64,000 nucleotides of DNA from Clostridia bacterium. GTDB lineage: Bacteria > Bacillota > Clostridia > Saccharofermentanales > Saccharofermentanaceae. The notes beneath the pieces are model-generated. The model was not told the origin of the DNA. It did no database searches and saw only the letters and a list, made by a program, of their open reading frames with translations. Location of the stretch: the NCBI GenBank assembly GCA_024403775.1, contig JAKSRE010000001.1, positions 1-64,000 on the forward strand, in the 5' to 3' direction. Below are positions 35,957 to 43,604 of the stretch, in pieces (within the stretch, counting starts at the first letter, position 1; every line of letters begins with the position of its first letter). The position numbers were made by a program, and so were the translations under genes.

Positions 35957-36741
35957 TATTTACTCACAATCCATGAAATTAAATAAACTATTCCTAAAAC
36001 AACTGGCTGATGTACTACATATATAATTAATGAATGTCTACCAATAAACTCGAATGGAAGTGAGATTTTGCTTGCTATTTTACTTGTCCCAAACCATGTA
36101 TTAGTTAATAAACTTTCTCTTGTCTTATACTCATTACGACCAAGTAAAGTTCCTATAAAAAAAGCACTTGCCCAAGGAAAGAATGGGAGCCAGTCTGCCA
36201 TTGCCGGATATCCTATTACTTCAATTCCTGTTGGAAGAAGCCACCAGGATTCATACAATCCGTCATAGCACTCGATTCGCTTTCCTATTACTGCAATAAA
36301 TGCGGCAATCAAGCCAAGGAATACATTAATAATTCTGCTGTCAATTCCCTTCTTCTTCTCGATAAATTCGATAGCAGCATAAATTAAAATACTCGTAGCA
36401 AGCAAATGCAAAATATTATAAATAATCAGGCAGGAGAATCCGAATTTGAATGTTGCTATATATGTAATAATCGTAAGCGCAATTGCAAATAATCCTAACT
36501 TCAATCCACGCTTTCCGTTATTTCTTGAAAATACGCAACAAATTCCTGACACACCAGCGAAAATGCATAAAAAGAATGGCTGCAAAAAAGTATCGAACCA
36601 ATTGGACTCAATAAATCCAAAAACATCTATGCCAACCATATAGCGAATATCATACGCCAAGTGTTGTAGTATCATTAAAAATATAGCTAAACCACGAAGG
36701 AAATCTAATTCAGATGCTCTTTTAAATACTTTATTATTCAT
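35956..36741 (-). CDS. DUF1624/HGSNAT-like membrane acyltransferase
   Basis: 261 residues with about seven membrane helices. The N-terminus ELDFLRGLAIFLMILQHLAYD carries the RGxAI and H-D pattern of the heparan-alpha-glucosaminide N-acetyltransferase catalytic domain (DUF1624). HSLIIYVVHQPV near the C-terminus is also typical. Such proteins are thought to transfer acyl groups from cytoplasmic donors to cell-surface glycans. It overlaps coaW by 8 nt. Acetylation of a wall or capsule sugar is plausible but not shown. Confidence 0.85.
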   Translation of the reverse strand: MNNKVFKRASELDFLRGLAIFLMILQHLAYDIRYMVGIDVFGFIESNWFDTFLQPFFLCIFAGVSGICCVFSRNNGKRGLKLGLFAIALTIITYIATFKFGFSCLIIYNILHLLATSILIYAAIEFIEKKKGIDSRIINVFLGLIAAFIAVIGKRIECYDGLYESWWLLPTGIEVIGYPAMADWLPFFPWASAFFIGTLLGRNEYKTRESLLTNTWFGTSKIASKISLPFEFIGRHSLIIYVVHQPVVLGIVYLISWIVSK

Positions 36742-37567
36742 TACCTACTAGTTCCTGTCCTTTAATACATGCGCCAATTGCAGTAGCAAAAGCGGCATCA
36801 TTGGGTATTATAAAATTCATTCCATATAATTTTGAGAAGCTCTCAGCCACTTCTCTGCACTGTGGCATAGTAGTTAATTGGCCTGTTAAAACGATATCAG
36901 TTAACTTAGAATTCTTTGCTGCCATAACAGACAATGATCCAATTGACTGATAAACGAGATTAAAAATACCAGCAGCCTTATCTTCTTTTGATAAATCATC
37001 AGTAACCTTGCCAAAATTTGAGGCTGTTATATTCTTTGGTAATCCTGGTATTTCTTCCTTTGAGATATCACCAATGCTTAAGTCAACATTTGTAATATCA
37101 CCTTTTAAGGCAAGATCAGATAATTTACCAGCGTCATCAACATTTATTACTGCATTACAAAGTCCAACAATCGTTCCTCCACCAACACCAGATCCAATTA
37201 TGTGTCTAACCCCATTCCTAGAGGCATCGAGATAAGCAGTACCAGTTCCCATACTTACAACTACTGCATGATCCTTGTTGCTTAAAAATAGTCCACCCAG
37301 GCCAATTGCTTCAAACTCCTGAATTACTCTAGTTTTTACTCCGAAAAGCTGATCTTGTACGTAACCAGCACCTACACCTGTGATGTTTATCTCTGTAATA
37401 TCAGACAATCTGATATTATTCTCGTCGGTTAATCTGCCTAACGCACCATAAGCCGATGTGATAGGGTCTGTTGCACGAACTACACACTTTGCTATAACTT
37501 CTGAGTTGTTCATTGCAACTATTTTTGTTGTGCTTCCACCTATATCCAGTCCAATTGTAACTCGCAT
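36734..37567 (-). CDS. coaW: Type II pantothenate kinase
   Basis: About 278 residues from ATG 37567, preceded by AAAGGAG; codons upstream overlap the terminator region and are not used. An ASKHA-fold kinase for the first step of coenzyme A synthesis. The phosphate-1 loop GLDIGGSTTKIV, VSMGTGTA and GSGVGGGTIVGL match the staphylococcal CoaW type. It is first in the cluster coaW - acyltransferase - DUF3810 - hemZ. Supplying CoA to an acyltransferase is a possible but weak rationale for the order. Confidence 0.9.
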   Translation of the reverse strand: MRVTIGLDIGGSTTKIVAMNNSEVIAKCVVRATDPITSAYGALGRLTDENNIRLSDITEINITGVGAGYVQDQLFGVKTRVIQEFEAIGLGGLFLSNKDHAVVVSMGTGTAYLDASRNGVRHIIGSGVGGGTIVGLCNAVINVDDAGKLSDLALKGDITNVDLSIGDISKEEIPGLPKNITASNFGKVTDDLSKEDKAAGIFNLVYQSIGSLSVMAAKNSKLTDIVLTGQLTTMPQCREVAESFSKLYGMNFIIPNDAAFATAIGACIKGQELVGNE

Positions 37568-37607
37568 ATTTATCTCCTTTGTATTGAAATTATATAGTAG
37601 TTTTATA

Positions 37608-37636
37608 CAAAAAAAAAGCGGTAGCAAAGCTACCGC
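37608..37636 (-). terminator. Terminator of the minor-pilin unit
   Basis: A perfect 8-bp stem GCGGTAGC / GCTACCGC with loop TTT is followed on the minus strand by nine T. It lies 20 nt after the stop at 37657 and isolates the pilin genes from coaW. Confidence 0.92.
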
Positions 37637-37656
37637 AAAAATTACTAAAACTTGTA

Positions 37657-38160
37657 TTACTTTGATAAAGTAAGTGTACTACCTGAAGCTGAGATTGTAA
37701 TCTTACCATTTGCATGTGGAATCCAAATAGTATTTGAAATTGAACCATACTGCTCATTGTATTCCAAATCATTGACAACTATTTTATACTCAATCTCTTC
37801 ACTTGAAATCTGATTGTAAGTTACAGAAATACTAAACTTAGGTCCGCCGCCTCTCTTAGTAACAGAATCCAAATCGAATAACTTGGTGCCTCCAGCGGTA
37901 ATTACTGCATTACTTGTTCCATATGTAATTGATGAAGCGGATGAACCAGCAAATCCCAAAACACTCTTCTCAAGAGCAATTGAATTCAACTCCAAAAGTT
38001 CAGTAGCACCATTCATGTAAGATACTTCACGGTGGCTATTATAAACTGAGATTATCAAAGAGAATATTGCCTCGAAAGTAATCATCATTATTGCTATAGC
38101 TAGCATTACTTCAAGAAGTGTAAATCCATGCTTATTGTTTGTCTTCTTAATAATCTTCAT
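37657..38160 (-). CDS. Type IV prepilin-like protein (minor pilin A)
   Basis: 167 residues. A short basic leader ends KHG, cleavage expected before FTLLEVMLAIAIMMI, with Glu at mature position 5. The hydrophobic N-terminal helix is followed by a globular beta-rich domain of about 115 residues without cysteine. Last gene of the four-gene pilin unit (39165 to 37657), 11 nt after the previous one. Likely a minor pilin or pseudopilin in an initiating or tip complex (inference). Confidence 0.88.
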   Translation of the reverse strand: MKIIKKTNNKHGFTLLEVMLAIAIMMITFEAIFSLIISVYNSHREVSYMNGATELLELNSIALEKSVLGFAGSSASSITYGTSNAVITAGGTKLFDLDSVTKRGGGPKFSISVTYNQISSEEIEYKIVVNDLEYNEQYGSISNTIWIPHANGKITISASGSTLTLSK

Positions 38161-38171
38161 CTCTTCACTCC

Positions 38172-38723
38172 TTAACTAATTACTTCTTTGTAACCGCAAC
38201 CCTTACCATCATCAGATGAAGAATTGTAGCATACCCACTTAATCTTTCCGTCAGTATCCTTGAACTTTCTTAACTGACCCTGAGCATTACCACAACCTGG
38301 ACAAGTTGAAGGTGAGTATGTAAAAGAAGCTCTGTTTGTTGATACTGTGCTTCCATCAGCTGCTGCATTGTATGTCAAAGATCCTTCTCCACCTGCAGGA
38401 GTTTGCTGCTTCCAAACGATTACTGTGTAATTTGAAAATACATTTGATGCTCCTGAAAATGAACAAGATACTGTTGCTTTAGTTGATCCTGGTGTACTGA
38501 ATCTTGAGTTAACATCACTTCTCTTATTAATCTCAGCAAGACTCTGTACTGACTTTGCATAATTCTTAGCACCCAACTTAGCAAATACTGTAGTATTGTT
38601 TGAGTAATTAAAAGTTACAAGGAAACCAGATAATATCATTGATGTTGCTATAAGAAGTATTGCTACTGCAAGCATAACCTCAAGTAATGTGAATCCCTTT
38701 TTAGTCTTTGAACAAATCTTCAT
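38172..38723 (-). CDS. Type IV prepilin-like protein with zinc-ribbon-like C-terminus
   Basis: 183 residues. The leader ends KKG and is followed by FTLLEVMLAVAILLI. The globular domain has a disordered Thr/Ser-rich middle. The last 50 residues contain CPGCGN, later KWVC and, after ten residues, CGYKE. This resembles a zinc ribbon whose second knuckle is split by the insert YNSSSDDGKG. An extracellular zinc ribbon on a pilin is unusual. It is third in the pilin unit, between two other prepilins at 11-12 nt spacing. Confidence 0.87.
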   Translation of the reverse strand: MKICSKTKKGFTLLEVMLAVAILLIATSMILSGFLVTFNYSNNTTVFAKLGAKNYAKSVQSLAEINKRSDVNSRFSTPGSTKATVSCSFSGASNVFSNYTVIVWKQQTPAGGEGSLTYNAAADGSTVSTNRASFTYSPSTCPGCGNAQGQLRKFKDTDGKIKWVCYNSSSDDGKGCGYKEVIS

Positions 38724-38735
38724 ATGTCACTCCTA

Positions 38736-38954
38736 TTAAAAACCTAAAGCACCCATTTCTGCTTCCTGACTATCAGCAAAAGCACTGATATCGTCAGCTT
38801 CCTTCTTAAGCTTAGCTGATGCATCATCTGCCTTCTTCTTGCTGCCACTAACTCCTGCATATACAGCACCTACAAGAATACAAAGCATAGCAACAACTAC
38901 AATAATCTCAATCAATGTGAAACCCTTTTTGTTATTCTTTACTACCTTTTTCAT
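38736..38954 (-). CDS. Short type IV prepilin-like protein (72 residues)
   Basis: Leader MKKVVKNNKKG, then FTLIEIIVVVAMLCILVG, with Glu5 kept. The mature part is about 61 residues. After the hydrophobic helix there is only a Lys/Asp/Ala-rich helical tail (GSKKKADDASAKLKKEADDI), no globular domain and no disulfide. Second gene in the pilin unit. Probably a short fibre subunit or pseudopilin. Confidence 0.85.
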   Translation of the reverse strand: MKKVVKNNKKGFTLIEIIVVVAMLCILVGAVYAGVSGSKKKADDASAKLKKEADDISAFADSQEAEMGALGF

Positions 38955-38973
38955 ATCAACCTACTCTAAACTA

Positions 38974-39165
38974 TCAATCTTTATTGTGATTCTGAAACAT
39001 ATTACTTAATGAAGGCTCAACAACTTTTGCTTTATCATTTACTTCATTAGTCTTATTTATATAATTAGATGCTACTATAGCAGTAACTGCAACCAACATT
39101 ACAATAATTGCAATAACAAGGATTACTTCAACTAAAGTAAAACCTTTTTTACTAACTCTTCTCAT
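38974..39165 (-). CDS. Short type IV prepilin-like protein (63 residues)
   Basis: Leader MRRVSKKG, then FTLVEVILVIAIIVMLVAV, Glu5 kept. The mature protein is about 55 residues: essentially the pilin alpha-1 helix with a short polar tail ending HNKD. GTGGAGG precedes the ATG. It opens the four-gene unit 39165-37657, which has two candidate promoters upstream (39195-39222 and 39373-39425). Confidence 0.85.
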   Translation of the reverse strand: MRRVSKKGFTLVEVILVIAIIVMLVAVTAIVASNYINKTNEVNDKAKVVEPSLSNMFQNHNKD

Positions 39166-39194
39166 TTATTGCCTCCACATAGATAATTAATGTT

Positions 39195-39222
39195 ATTATA
39201 CCACGTAACCGTCATATTGCAA
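39195..39222 (-). promoter_or_regulatory. Proximal promoter of the four-gene pilin unit
   Basis: On the minus strand TTGCAA (39217-39222), 16 nt, TATAAT (39195-39200), with an extended TGG before the -10. Weak copies of the pilin boxes (TATTGAA at 39229-39235, TTGTGAC at 39240-39246) lie just upstream. Confidence 0.65.
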
Positions 39223-39372
39223 CCCAACTTCAATATTTTGTCACAATTTAATAAATACTAATACTGCAAATCAGAATCATTGATTTAATTTGTTATCTTT
39301 CTATCAATTTGAGTTGTTTCAGAGTGGCAATGTCCACCGTTACTCTGCAAGTCATCTTTATTTGCTATTATT
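39223..39372 (-). other. Leader segment between two tandem pilin promoters
   Basis: 150 nt with no ORF of note. Transcripts from the distal promoter would carry it. It contains CAGAGT ... ACTCTG (about 39327-39354) that could fold with an inner GTGG / CCAC pairing. No T-run follows, so it is not a terminator. Confidence 0.3.
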
Positions 39373-39425
39373 GTTATATCATATGCTTCACATTGTTTCA
39401 ATAATTTTTCACATTTTTGCCACAT
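39373..39425 (-). promoter_or_regulatory. Distal pilin promoter with phased TGTGAA boxes
   Basis: A TATAAC -10 (39373-39378) is preceded, after 8 nt, by ATGTGAA (39387-39393), TATTGAA (39397-39403), ATGTGAA (39408-39414) and ATGTGGC (39419-39425), steps of 10, 11 and 11 bp. The arrangement matches that of the unit at 39721-39774 almost base for base. Confidence 0.6.
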
Positions 39426-39441
39426 TTATTTTTTTATCACA

Positions 39442-39476
39442 CAAAAAAAGAGAACGTAGATCAAATCTCGTTCTCC
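39442..39476 (-). terminator. Terminator of the pilin gene 39498-39689
   Basis: On the minus strand GAGAACG / CGTTCTC with further pairing inside the loop is followed by TTTTTTT. It lies 22 nt after the stop. Confidence 0.82.
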
Positions 39477-39497
39477 ATTGTTTAGCTGCTATCGTTC

Positions 39498-39689
39498 TTA
39501 ACTAATCTCTGCTGTAATAACATCTACACTGGCGTAATAAGCTTCCATTGTTGCTGTTGCAACGCTGGCCTTCTGCAAATATTCACTAACTTCTTTGAAT
39601 ATTACTACTGCAAGTATACAAATAATTGCTATTACTAATACCATCTCAACCAATGTAAAACCTTTCTTTGTTTTAATAATCTTTTTCAT
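39498..39689 (-). CDS. Helix-only type IV pilin, paralogue 2 (63 residues)
   Basis: Start at 39689 (MKKIIKTKKG) with GGAGAG upstream; upstream in-frame codons run into the promoter. Mature protein from FTLVEMVLVIAIICILAVVIF, about 53 residues with Glu5. The tail EVSEYLQKASVATATMEAYYASVDVI is amphipathic, with Tyr at mature positions 27, 41 and 42. It is nearly the same as the product of the next gene upstream (39958), so the two are a tandem duplication. It forms a single-gene transcription unit with its own promoter and terminator. Confidence 0.88.
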   Translation of the reverse strand: MKKIIKTKKGFTLVEMVLVIAIICILAVVIFKEVSEYLQKASVATATMEAYYASVDVITAEIS

Positions 39690-39720
39690 ATTTCTCTCTC
39701 CAATTTGATAAGATATCTTA

Positions 39721-39774
39721 TTTATATCACAGGCTTCACATGTTTTCAATATTTATTTCACATTTCTTTCACAT
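39721..39774 (-). promoter_or_regulatory. Pilin promoter with phased ATGTGAA boxes
   Basis: A TATAAA -10 (39721-39726) is preceded, after 8 nt, by ATGTGAA (39735-39741), TATTGAA (39745-39751), ATGTGAA (39757-39763) and ATGTGAA (39768-39774). Starts are 10-12 bp apart, so all boxes face one side of the helix. No -35 hexamer is recognisable, pointing to activator-dependent transcription. Confidence 0.65.
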
Positions 39775-39858
39775 TTTTATCTAGAGTTTTTTTGTCCCAA
39801 TGCATTTGAATTGACTTTTCCTAAGTTTATGGGAATTCCTGATTTTCTATATTGTGCG

Positions 39859-39875
39859 ATAAAAGCTGCTTTTAT
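39859..39875. repeat. Near-perfect inverted repeat ATAAAAGC-T-GCTTTTAT
   Basis: Two 8-bp arms around one base, located between the terminator of one short pilin gene and the promoter of the other. Possible operator or minor hairpin; no T-run follows on either strand. Confidence 0.35.
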
Positions 39876-39905
39876 TTTCATAAAACAGATCATCATTTTT
39901 TGCAA

Positions 39906-39935
39906 AGAAAAAGGGTGTATCTTGCGATACACCCT
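39906..39935 (-). terminator. Terminator of the pilin gene 39958-40149
   Basis: A perfect 9-bp stem GGGTGTATC / GATACACCC with a 4-nt loop, then TTTTTCTTT on the minus strand, 23 nt after the stop. Confidence 0.9.
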
Positions 39936-39957
39936 AAAATTTTAACCAGAAATACTA

Positions 39958-40149
39958 TTATGAAATCTGAGCTGTGATAGTATCAACCTCTGCGTAGTAA
40001 GCCTGCATTGTAGCTGTAGCTGTTGAAGCCTTTGCAAGGTACTCAGATACCTTATTAAAAATAACAGCTGCAAGAATGCAAATGATAGCAATTACGAGAA
40101 CCATCTCAACGAGTGTAAAACCCTTCTTTGACTTAGAAACCTTCTTCAT
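39958..40149 (-). CDS. Helix-only type IV pilin, paralogue 1 (candidate major pilin, 63 residues)
   Basis: Leader MKKVSKSKKG, then FTLVEMVLVIAIICILAAVIF. The mature part is only about 53 residues, with Glu5 and Tyr27, Tyr41, Tyr42 (mature numbering). It lacks any globular domain or disulfide, comparable in size to the truncated PilA of Geobacter. The ribosome site AAGGAGGAAAT is very strong and the promoter has a consensus TATAAT, so it is the best candidate for the abundant fibre subunit. It lies directly downstream of the motor operon but is insulated by a terminator. Confidence 0.88.
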   Translation of the reverse strand: MKKVSKSKKGFTLVEMVLVIAIICILAAVIFNKVSEYLAKASTATATMQAYYAEVDTITAQIS

Positions 40150-40186
40150 ATCGATTTCCTCCTTGTTTATTTAAGTTTGTAATTGA

Positions 40187-40256
40187 ATTATATCACATTA
40201 TTTCACGATTTCAACTACTTTTTTCAATTTTTCTTCATATTTCAGTATTTTTTTCA
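40187..40256 (-). promoter_or_regulatory. Promoter of the candidate major pilin with an array of TGAA boxes
   Basis: TATAAT -10 (40187-40192) within GTGATATAAT. Upstream on the minus strand TGAA-type boxes begin at 40208, 40216, 40229, 40240, 40247 and 40259 (reading toward the gene), roughly one per helical turn with two closer pairs. Related to, but looser than, the arrays at 39735-39774 and 39387-39425. The remainder of the gap to 40385 shows nothing else. Confidence 0.55.
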
Positions 40257-40384
40257 TTCTCTGTATATATTCTATTCTTTATTCACCGCTATTAACACTG
40301 TTTTCTGGCTCTTTAGGATCCAAACATCTAATATCCTACGTAACTTCTATCATACTATTCTCTTTTTCCAGACACATTTTCGTT

Positions 40385-40422
40385 ATAAAAAAACTGCCAC
40401 ATGACTAATATGTCATATGGCA
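40385..40422 (-). terminator. Terminator of the pilB-pilO operon
   Basis: An 11-bp stem TGCCATATGAC / GTCATGTGGCA (one G-U) followed by TTTTTTT on the minus strand, 27 nt after the pilO-like stop. Confidence 0.9.
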
Positions 40423-40448
40423 ATTAAAATCAAACTTTTAAACCCGGA

Positions 40449-41513
40449 TTACTCCTCTGGTGTTCCAAGAACGTCAGTCGCATTTGTATCTTCTGTAGCA
40501 TACAAAATTCCAGCTGCTGGTACAAGTGGAATTGACTTGCCTTCAGACAAGAATGCTTCTTCATCTGCCTCAGGATCATGGATATATAATCCACCATTAT
40601 TAGCAAGATTTACAAAGATACCGATTGAATAATATGTTGCGAATGGTCTATCAGCCATCTGCTCAAGATCGCCATCAACAATCATACATCCATAGAATGC
40701 ATTCATCTCATCTCTTACAAGGAGAGGTACACCAACGATTCCGTGTCCAATTCCGCTATCTGGTGTTTCAGCACCTGACCAGTTTACAAATGCGTATGAG
40801 CTAGCGCCTGAAGATACACGATGAATTGAATCAATTGCATAAAAATCAATTTCAGCAATCAACTTGTTATAACCAAGATTAGAATCTACTTCAATTCTAT
40901 TAAGCTTTACACATGAAGGTGCCAAATTCTCTATAGTCTTAAGAGCATCAAGGAATCCAGCATAACCTTGATTAAACTCATATGTACCCATCGCTGCCAT
41001 TGAATTCACAATATATGCTGCATCAAGCTTTCCATAAGTTGAAAGATCTGGGCTGTAATTATACTGTGGTACACAATATCCATCTGTTGCAGCATATTCA
41101 AGTCTAACACGACTACAAGCAAGTCTGTCAATTGAAACAGTTCCATCTGGAAGAGTAACCTCATCACAATCAATATTTTCTACAGTAACCTTTGAAAGAT
41201 AAGGACAATCCTTCTCTTCGAATAAGTTGAGCAAATACTGCTCAAAGTTTTCATTATTAAGAACTGGGAGAAATGACTCTTCAACACTCTTAATCTCAGT
41301 CTCTAATGAACTAATTTTACGTGATGTCTCATCGTTCTGCTGCTTGAGTGCATCACACTCAGCCTCACGAACTCTAAGTGTATCTCTTGTAATAACAAGT
41401 GTCTCGTAATTTGCTTTTGTTGGCTTAATGAAGAACCAGAAAATGATGAACATCAATGCCAAAACACCAATCATAATAGCAAATACTTGATCCTTTAAAC
41501 TATAGTTCTGCAT
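40449..41513 (-). CDS. PilO-like inner-membrane pilus assembly protein
   Basis: 354 residues. One membrane helix near the N-terminus (residues 10-28), a coiled coil (about 35-85), then an extracytoplasmic domain. Assigned as PilO by topology and by its place after pilN; the C-terminal 170 residues extend beyond a normal PilO (about 200 residues) and have no family I recognise. The start overlaps the pilN stop by 1 nt. PilN/PilO dimers link PilM in the cytoplasm to the pilus platform. Confidence 0.75.
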   Translation of the reverse strand: MQNYSLKDQVFAIMIGVLALMFIIFWFFIKPTKANYETLVITRDTLRVREAECDALKQQNDETSRKISSLETEIKSVEESFLPVLNNENFEQYLLNLFEEKDCPYLSKVTVENIDCDEVTLPDGTVSIDRLACSRVRLEYAATDGYCVPQYNYSPDLSTYGKLDAAYIVNSMAAMGTYEFNQGYAGFLDALKTIENLAPSCVKLNRIEVDSNLGYNKLIAEIDFYAIDSIHRVSSGASSYAFVNWSGAETPDSGIGHGIVGVPLLVRDEMNAFYGCMIVDGDLEQMADRPFATYYSIGIFVNLANNGGLYIHDPEADEEAFLSEGKSIPLVPAAGILYATEDTNATDVLGTPEE

Positions 41514-42445
41514 TATGCTTCACCTCCATCTGCCTCAGTTGCTGTCTGCAATAACTCATAATCGATTTCTACAGTATTGTTATCATTAATAACATTCAAA
41601 ACCAATGACTTACTTGCAACTGCGTTTGCAAATTCAGTATCTGAAATTGCAATTCCATTTACAAGAATAGAACTTGGCTGATATGTACTATTACCTACAA
41701 CAATTACATCTACAGGAATTGTTGCTGTTGAAGAACCATCAGAAATCTCAGTATCAGTAATACCTGTAAGTGGAATGAAAGATCCATCTACAGATGCCAA
41801 ATTCTTAACAATTATATGCTTACTCTGGATAAGGCTTCCAGCAATCTCGAATGTGTAATAATTCTGAACTGCATTGTTCATCAAATCTTCAGCCCTCCAG
41901 TCCTCATTAAAATATCTTTGAATAGTTGGTTCAGTTGTTCTGAAAACGTCAGCACTGTTATTAATCATATTAATGAATTCCAAAGCTCGGTAATATGAGA
42001 ATGTCTGACCTTTAATAATGAACTCACTACCTGTGATTACATAATTAGAAATCAACATATCATTTGGAAGTTTGCTGCTATCCAAAAGATCTGTAAGATT
42101 TGCAGCTGCAGGAGCCTTAGCATTTACACTTGTTCTCATTGAAGTCAAAGCATAATAATAAGATGTTCTTGACTCAATCTGTAATGCCAATGCATTTGCA
42201 TTCTCCTGAAGCTGAAGATAATCAGGACTATTGAGTTTATTACTAATTGTCTTAATCTCGTTATTAACTGAATTATTTCTCAAATACAAGAATACTGTAT
42301 AGAAAATCATAATTGCCAATACAGCAATGGCTGCAACTACTGCATATCCAAGATAACGCTGCACTTTTCTACTAGAAGCAGTGAACTCAGCAAAAAAGTT
42401 CATATCCTTCTTAGTAACAGATTTCTTTAAATTTAGATTTGCCAT
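41513..42445 (-). CDS. PilN-like pilus assembly protein
   Basis: 310 residues. A short cytoplasmic N-terminus (MANLNLKKS) resembles the PilN motif that binds the PilM cleft. One membrane helix at about 33-53, a coiled coil, and an alpha/beta domain follow. A Thr/Ser-rich C-terminal extension (from about 210) makes it longer than typical PilN. 20 nt downstream of pilM, 1-nt overlap with the pilO-like gene. Confidence 0.78.
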   Translation of the reverse strand: MANLNLKKSVTKKDMNFFAEFTASSRKVQRYLGYAVVAAIAVLAIMIFYTVFLYLRNNSVNNEIKTISNKLNSPDYLQLQENANALALQIESRTSYYYALTSMRTSVNAKAPAAANLTDLLDSSKLPNDMLISNYVITGSEFIIKGQTFSYYRALEFINMINNSADVFRTTEPTIQRYFNEDWRAEDLMNNAVQNYYTFEIAGSLIQSKHIIVKNLASVDGSFIPLTGITDTEISDGSSTATIPVDVIVVGNSTYQPSSILVNGIAISDTEFANAVASKSLVLNVINDNNTVEIDYELLQTATEADGGEA

Positions 42446-42465
42446 CTAATAAATCCTCCTTCGCA

Positions 42466-43587
42466 TTAATCTTCACGAATCAAGGCACCACAACAATTAA
42501 TAAACTGTGGTAACTCAAAATTCTTTGGACCAATTACTGTACTCAATGTGTTAAGTACCTCTACCTGTGTACCAAGCTGTCTGGATAATTCCTTATCAAT
42601 CTTACGATAACTTGCTCCTGAACCATAGAGGAAACATGTGCTTATGCTATCAACATGGAACTTACTAATAGAGAACTGTGCTGTACGTGAAACAGCGTCT
42701 GTAAGACTCTTGAAATAAGCATTAGCAGCACTCTGAAGTGTTGGAGTCTCTGAAAGAGCCTCGTGCCAAAGATCGATATCAGCCAAATCAACTGCAGACT
42801 CAGCATCAGACTTTGAGATGTTAAGTCTTCTTGCAAGTGAAGATGTCTTATCGGCTCCACCCTGCATCTTCTTAAGTGTCTCAGCTACCTGAGAAATATT
42901 AGCATGACCAAACTGAAGTCTTCTTGACAAAATTGGATAACCCTTATCAAGAACTGTAATTGTTGTTGTCTTTCCAGCTAACTCAATCAAGAGGAGTGTT
43001 GAATTTGAAACATTAACAGTACCGTTAATCATTCCGTTGCTAAAGAGCTTTCTAATAGCATTAGGATTTACATCAAGTGCAACTGGAGACATATCCATAT
43101 TCTTAATAAAATCCTTATAATCCATTGCAACATCCTTAGGAATTGCTGTAGCTCTTACACGATACTTCTCTGAATTTGATTCTTCATCATGGAATTTACC
43201 AGTAATAATATACTCTACTAACATATCTCTGTTAGCACTACCCTGACCAAGAATCTCGTACTTAACCATATCCTTAAGCTGAGTCTCTGTTACTGCAGGA
43301 AGCTCAAGATCACGGCTGTGCATAAATGCACCCTCAGTAGTAACGATTACGTTTCTATTCTTAATATCATGCTTAGCCATTGCATGCTTTAATGCCATAA
43401 CAACTCCGAAGTTATCAGAAATTGCACCATCAGTAATTGTCTCAAGCTCAAGTGGTACTACTCCAAATTTCTCAAGTTGAATAATACCAGTCTTTGAATT
43501 ATAAGATCCAACTGCAAATTTTAAGTTTGAACTAGAAGTGTCCAATACAAGATTATTAGCTGCTCTTCCAAACTGACTTATATCCAT
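42466..43587 (-). CDS. pilM: PilM-like actin-fold ATPase of the pilus
   Basis: 373 residues. The N-terminal LVLDTSSSNLKFAVG matches the phosphate-1 region of actin-like PilM/FtsA proteins. LLLIELAGKTTTITVLDKG is the second phosphate region, and FLYGSGASYRKID the adenosine motif. Cytoplasmic, expected to bind the PilN N-terminus. Operon position between pilC and pilN agrees. Confidence 0.87.
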   Translation of the reverse strand: MDISQFGRAANNLVLDTSSSNLKFAVGSYNSKTGIIQLEKFGVVPLELETITDGAISDNFGVVMALKHAMAKHDIKNRNVIVTTEGAFMHSRDLELPAVTETQLKDMVKYEILGQGSANRDMLVEYIITGKFHDEESNSEKYRVRATAIPKDVAMDYKDFIKNMDMSPVALDVNPNAIRKLFSNGMINGTVNVSNSTLLLIELAGKTTTITVLDKGYPILSRRLQFGHANISQVAETLKKMQGGADKTSSLARRLNISKSDAESAVDLADIDLWHEALSETPTLQSAANAYFKSLTDAVSRTAQFSISKFHVDSISTCFLYGSGASYRKIDKELSRQLGTQVEVLNTLSTVIGPKNFELPQFINCCGALIRED

Positions 43588-43604
43588 ATTTTTCTCCTCT
43601 CCAA

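Noticed and set aside
39327..39354. A terminator in the pilin leader
   Set aside because: The CAGAGT/ACTCTG stem is not followed by a T-run on either strand.
39166..40448. A CRISPR-like or satellite repeat array between the pilin genes
   Set aside because: The repeated words are 6-7 bp boxes spaced by one helical turn directly upstream of -10 elements; no long direct repeats with unique spacers exist.
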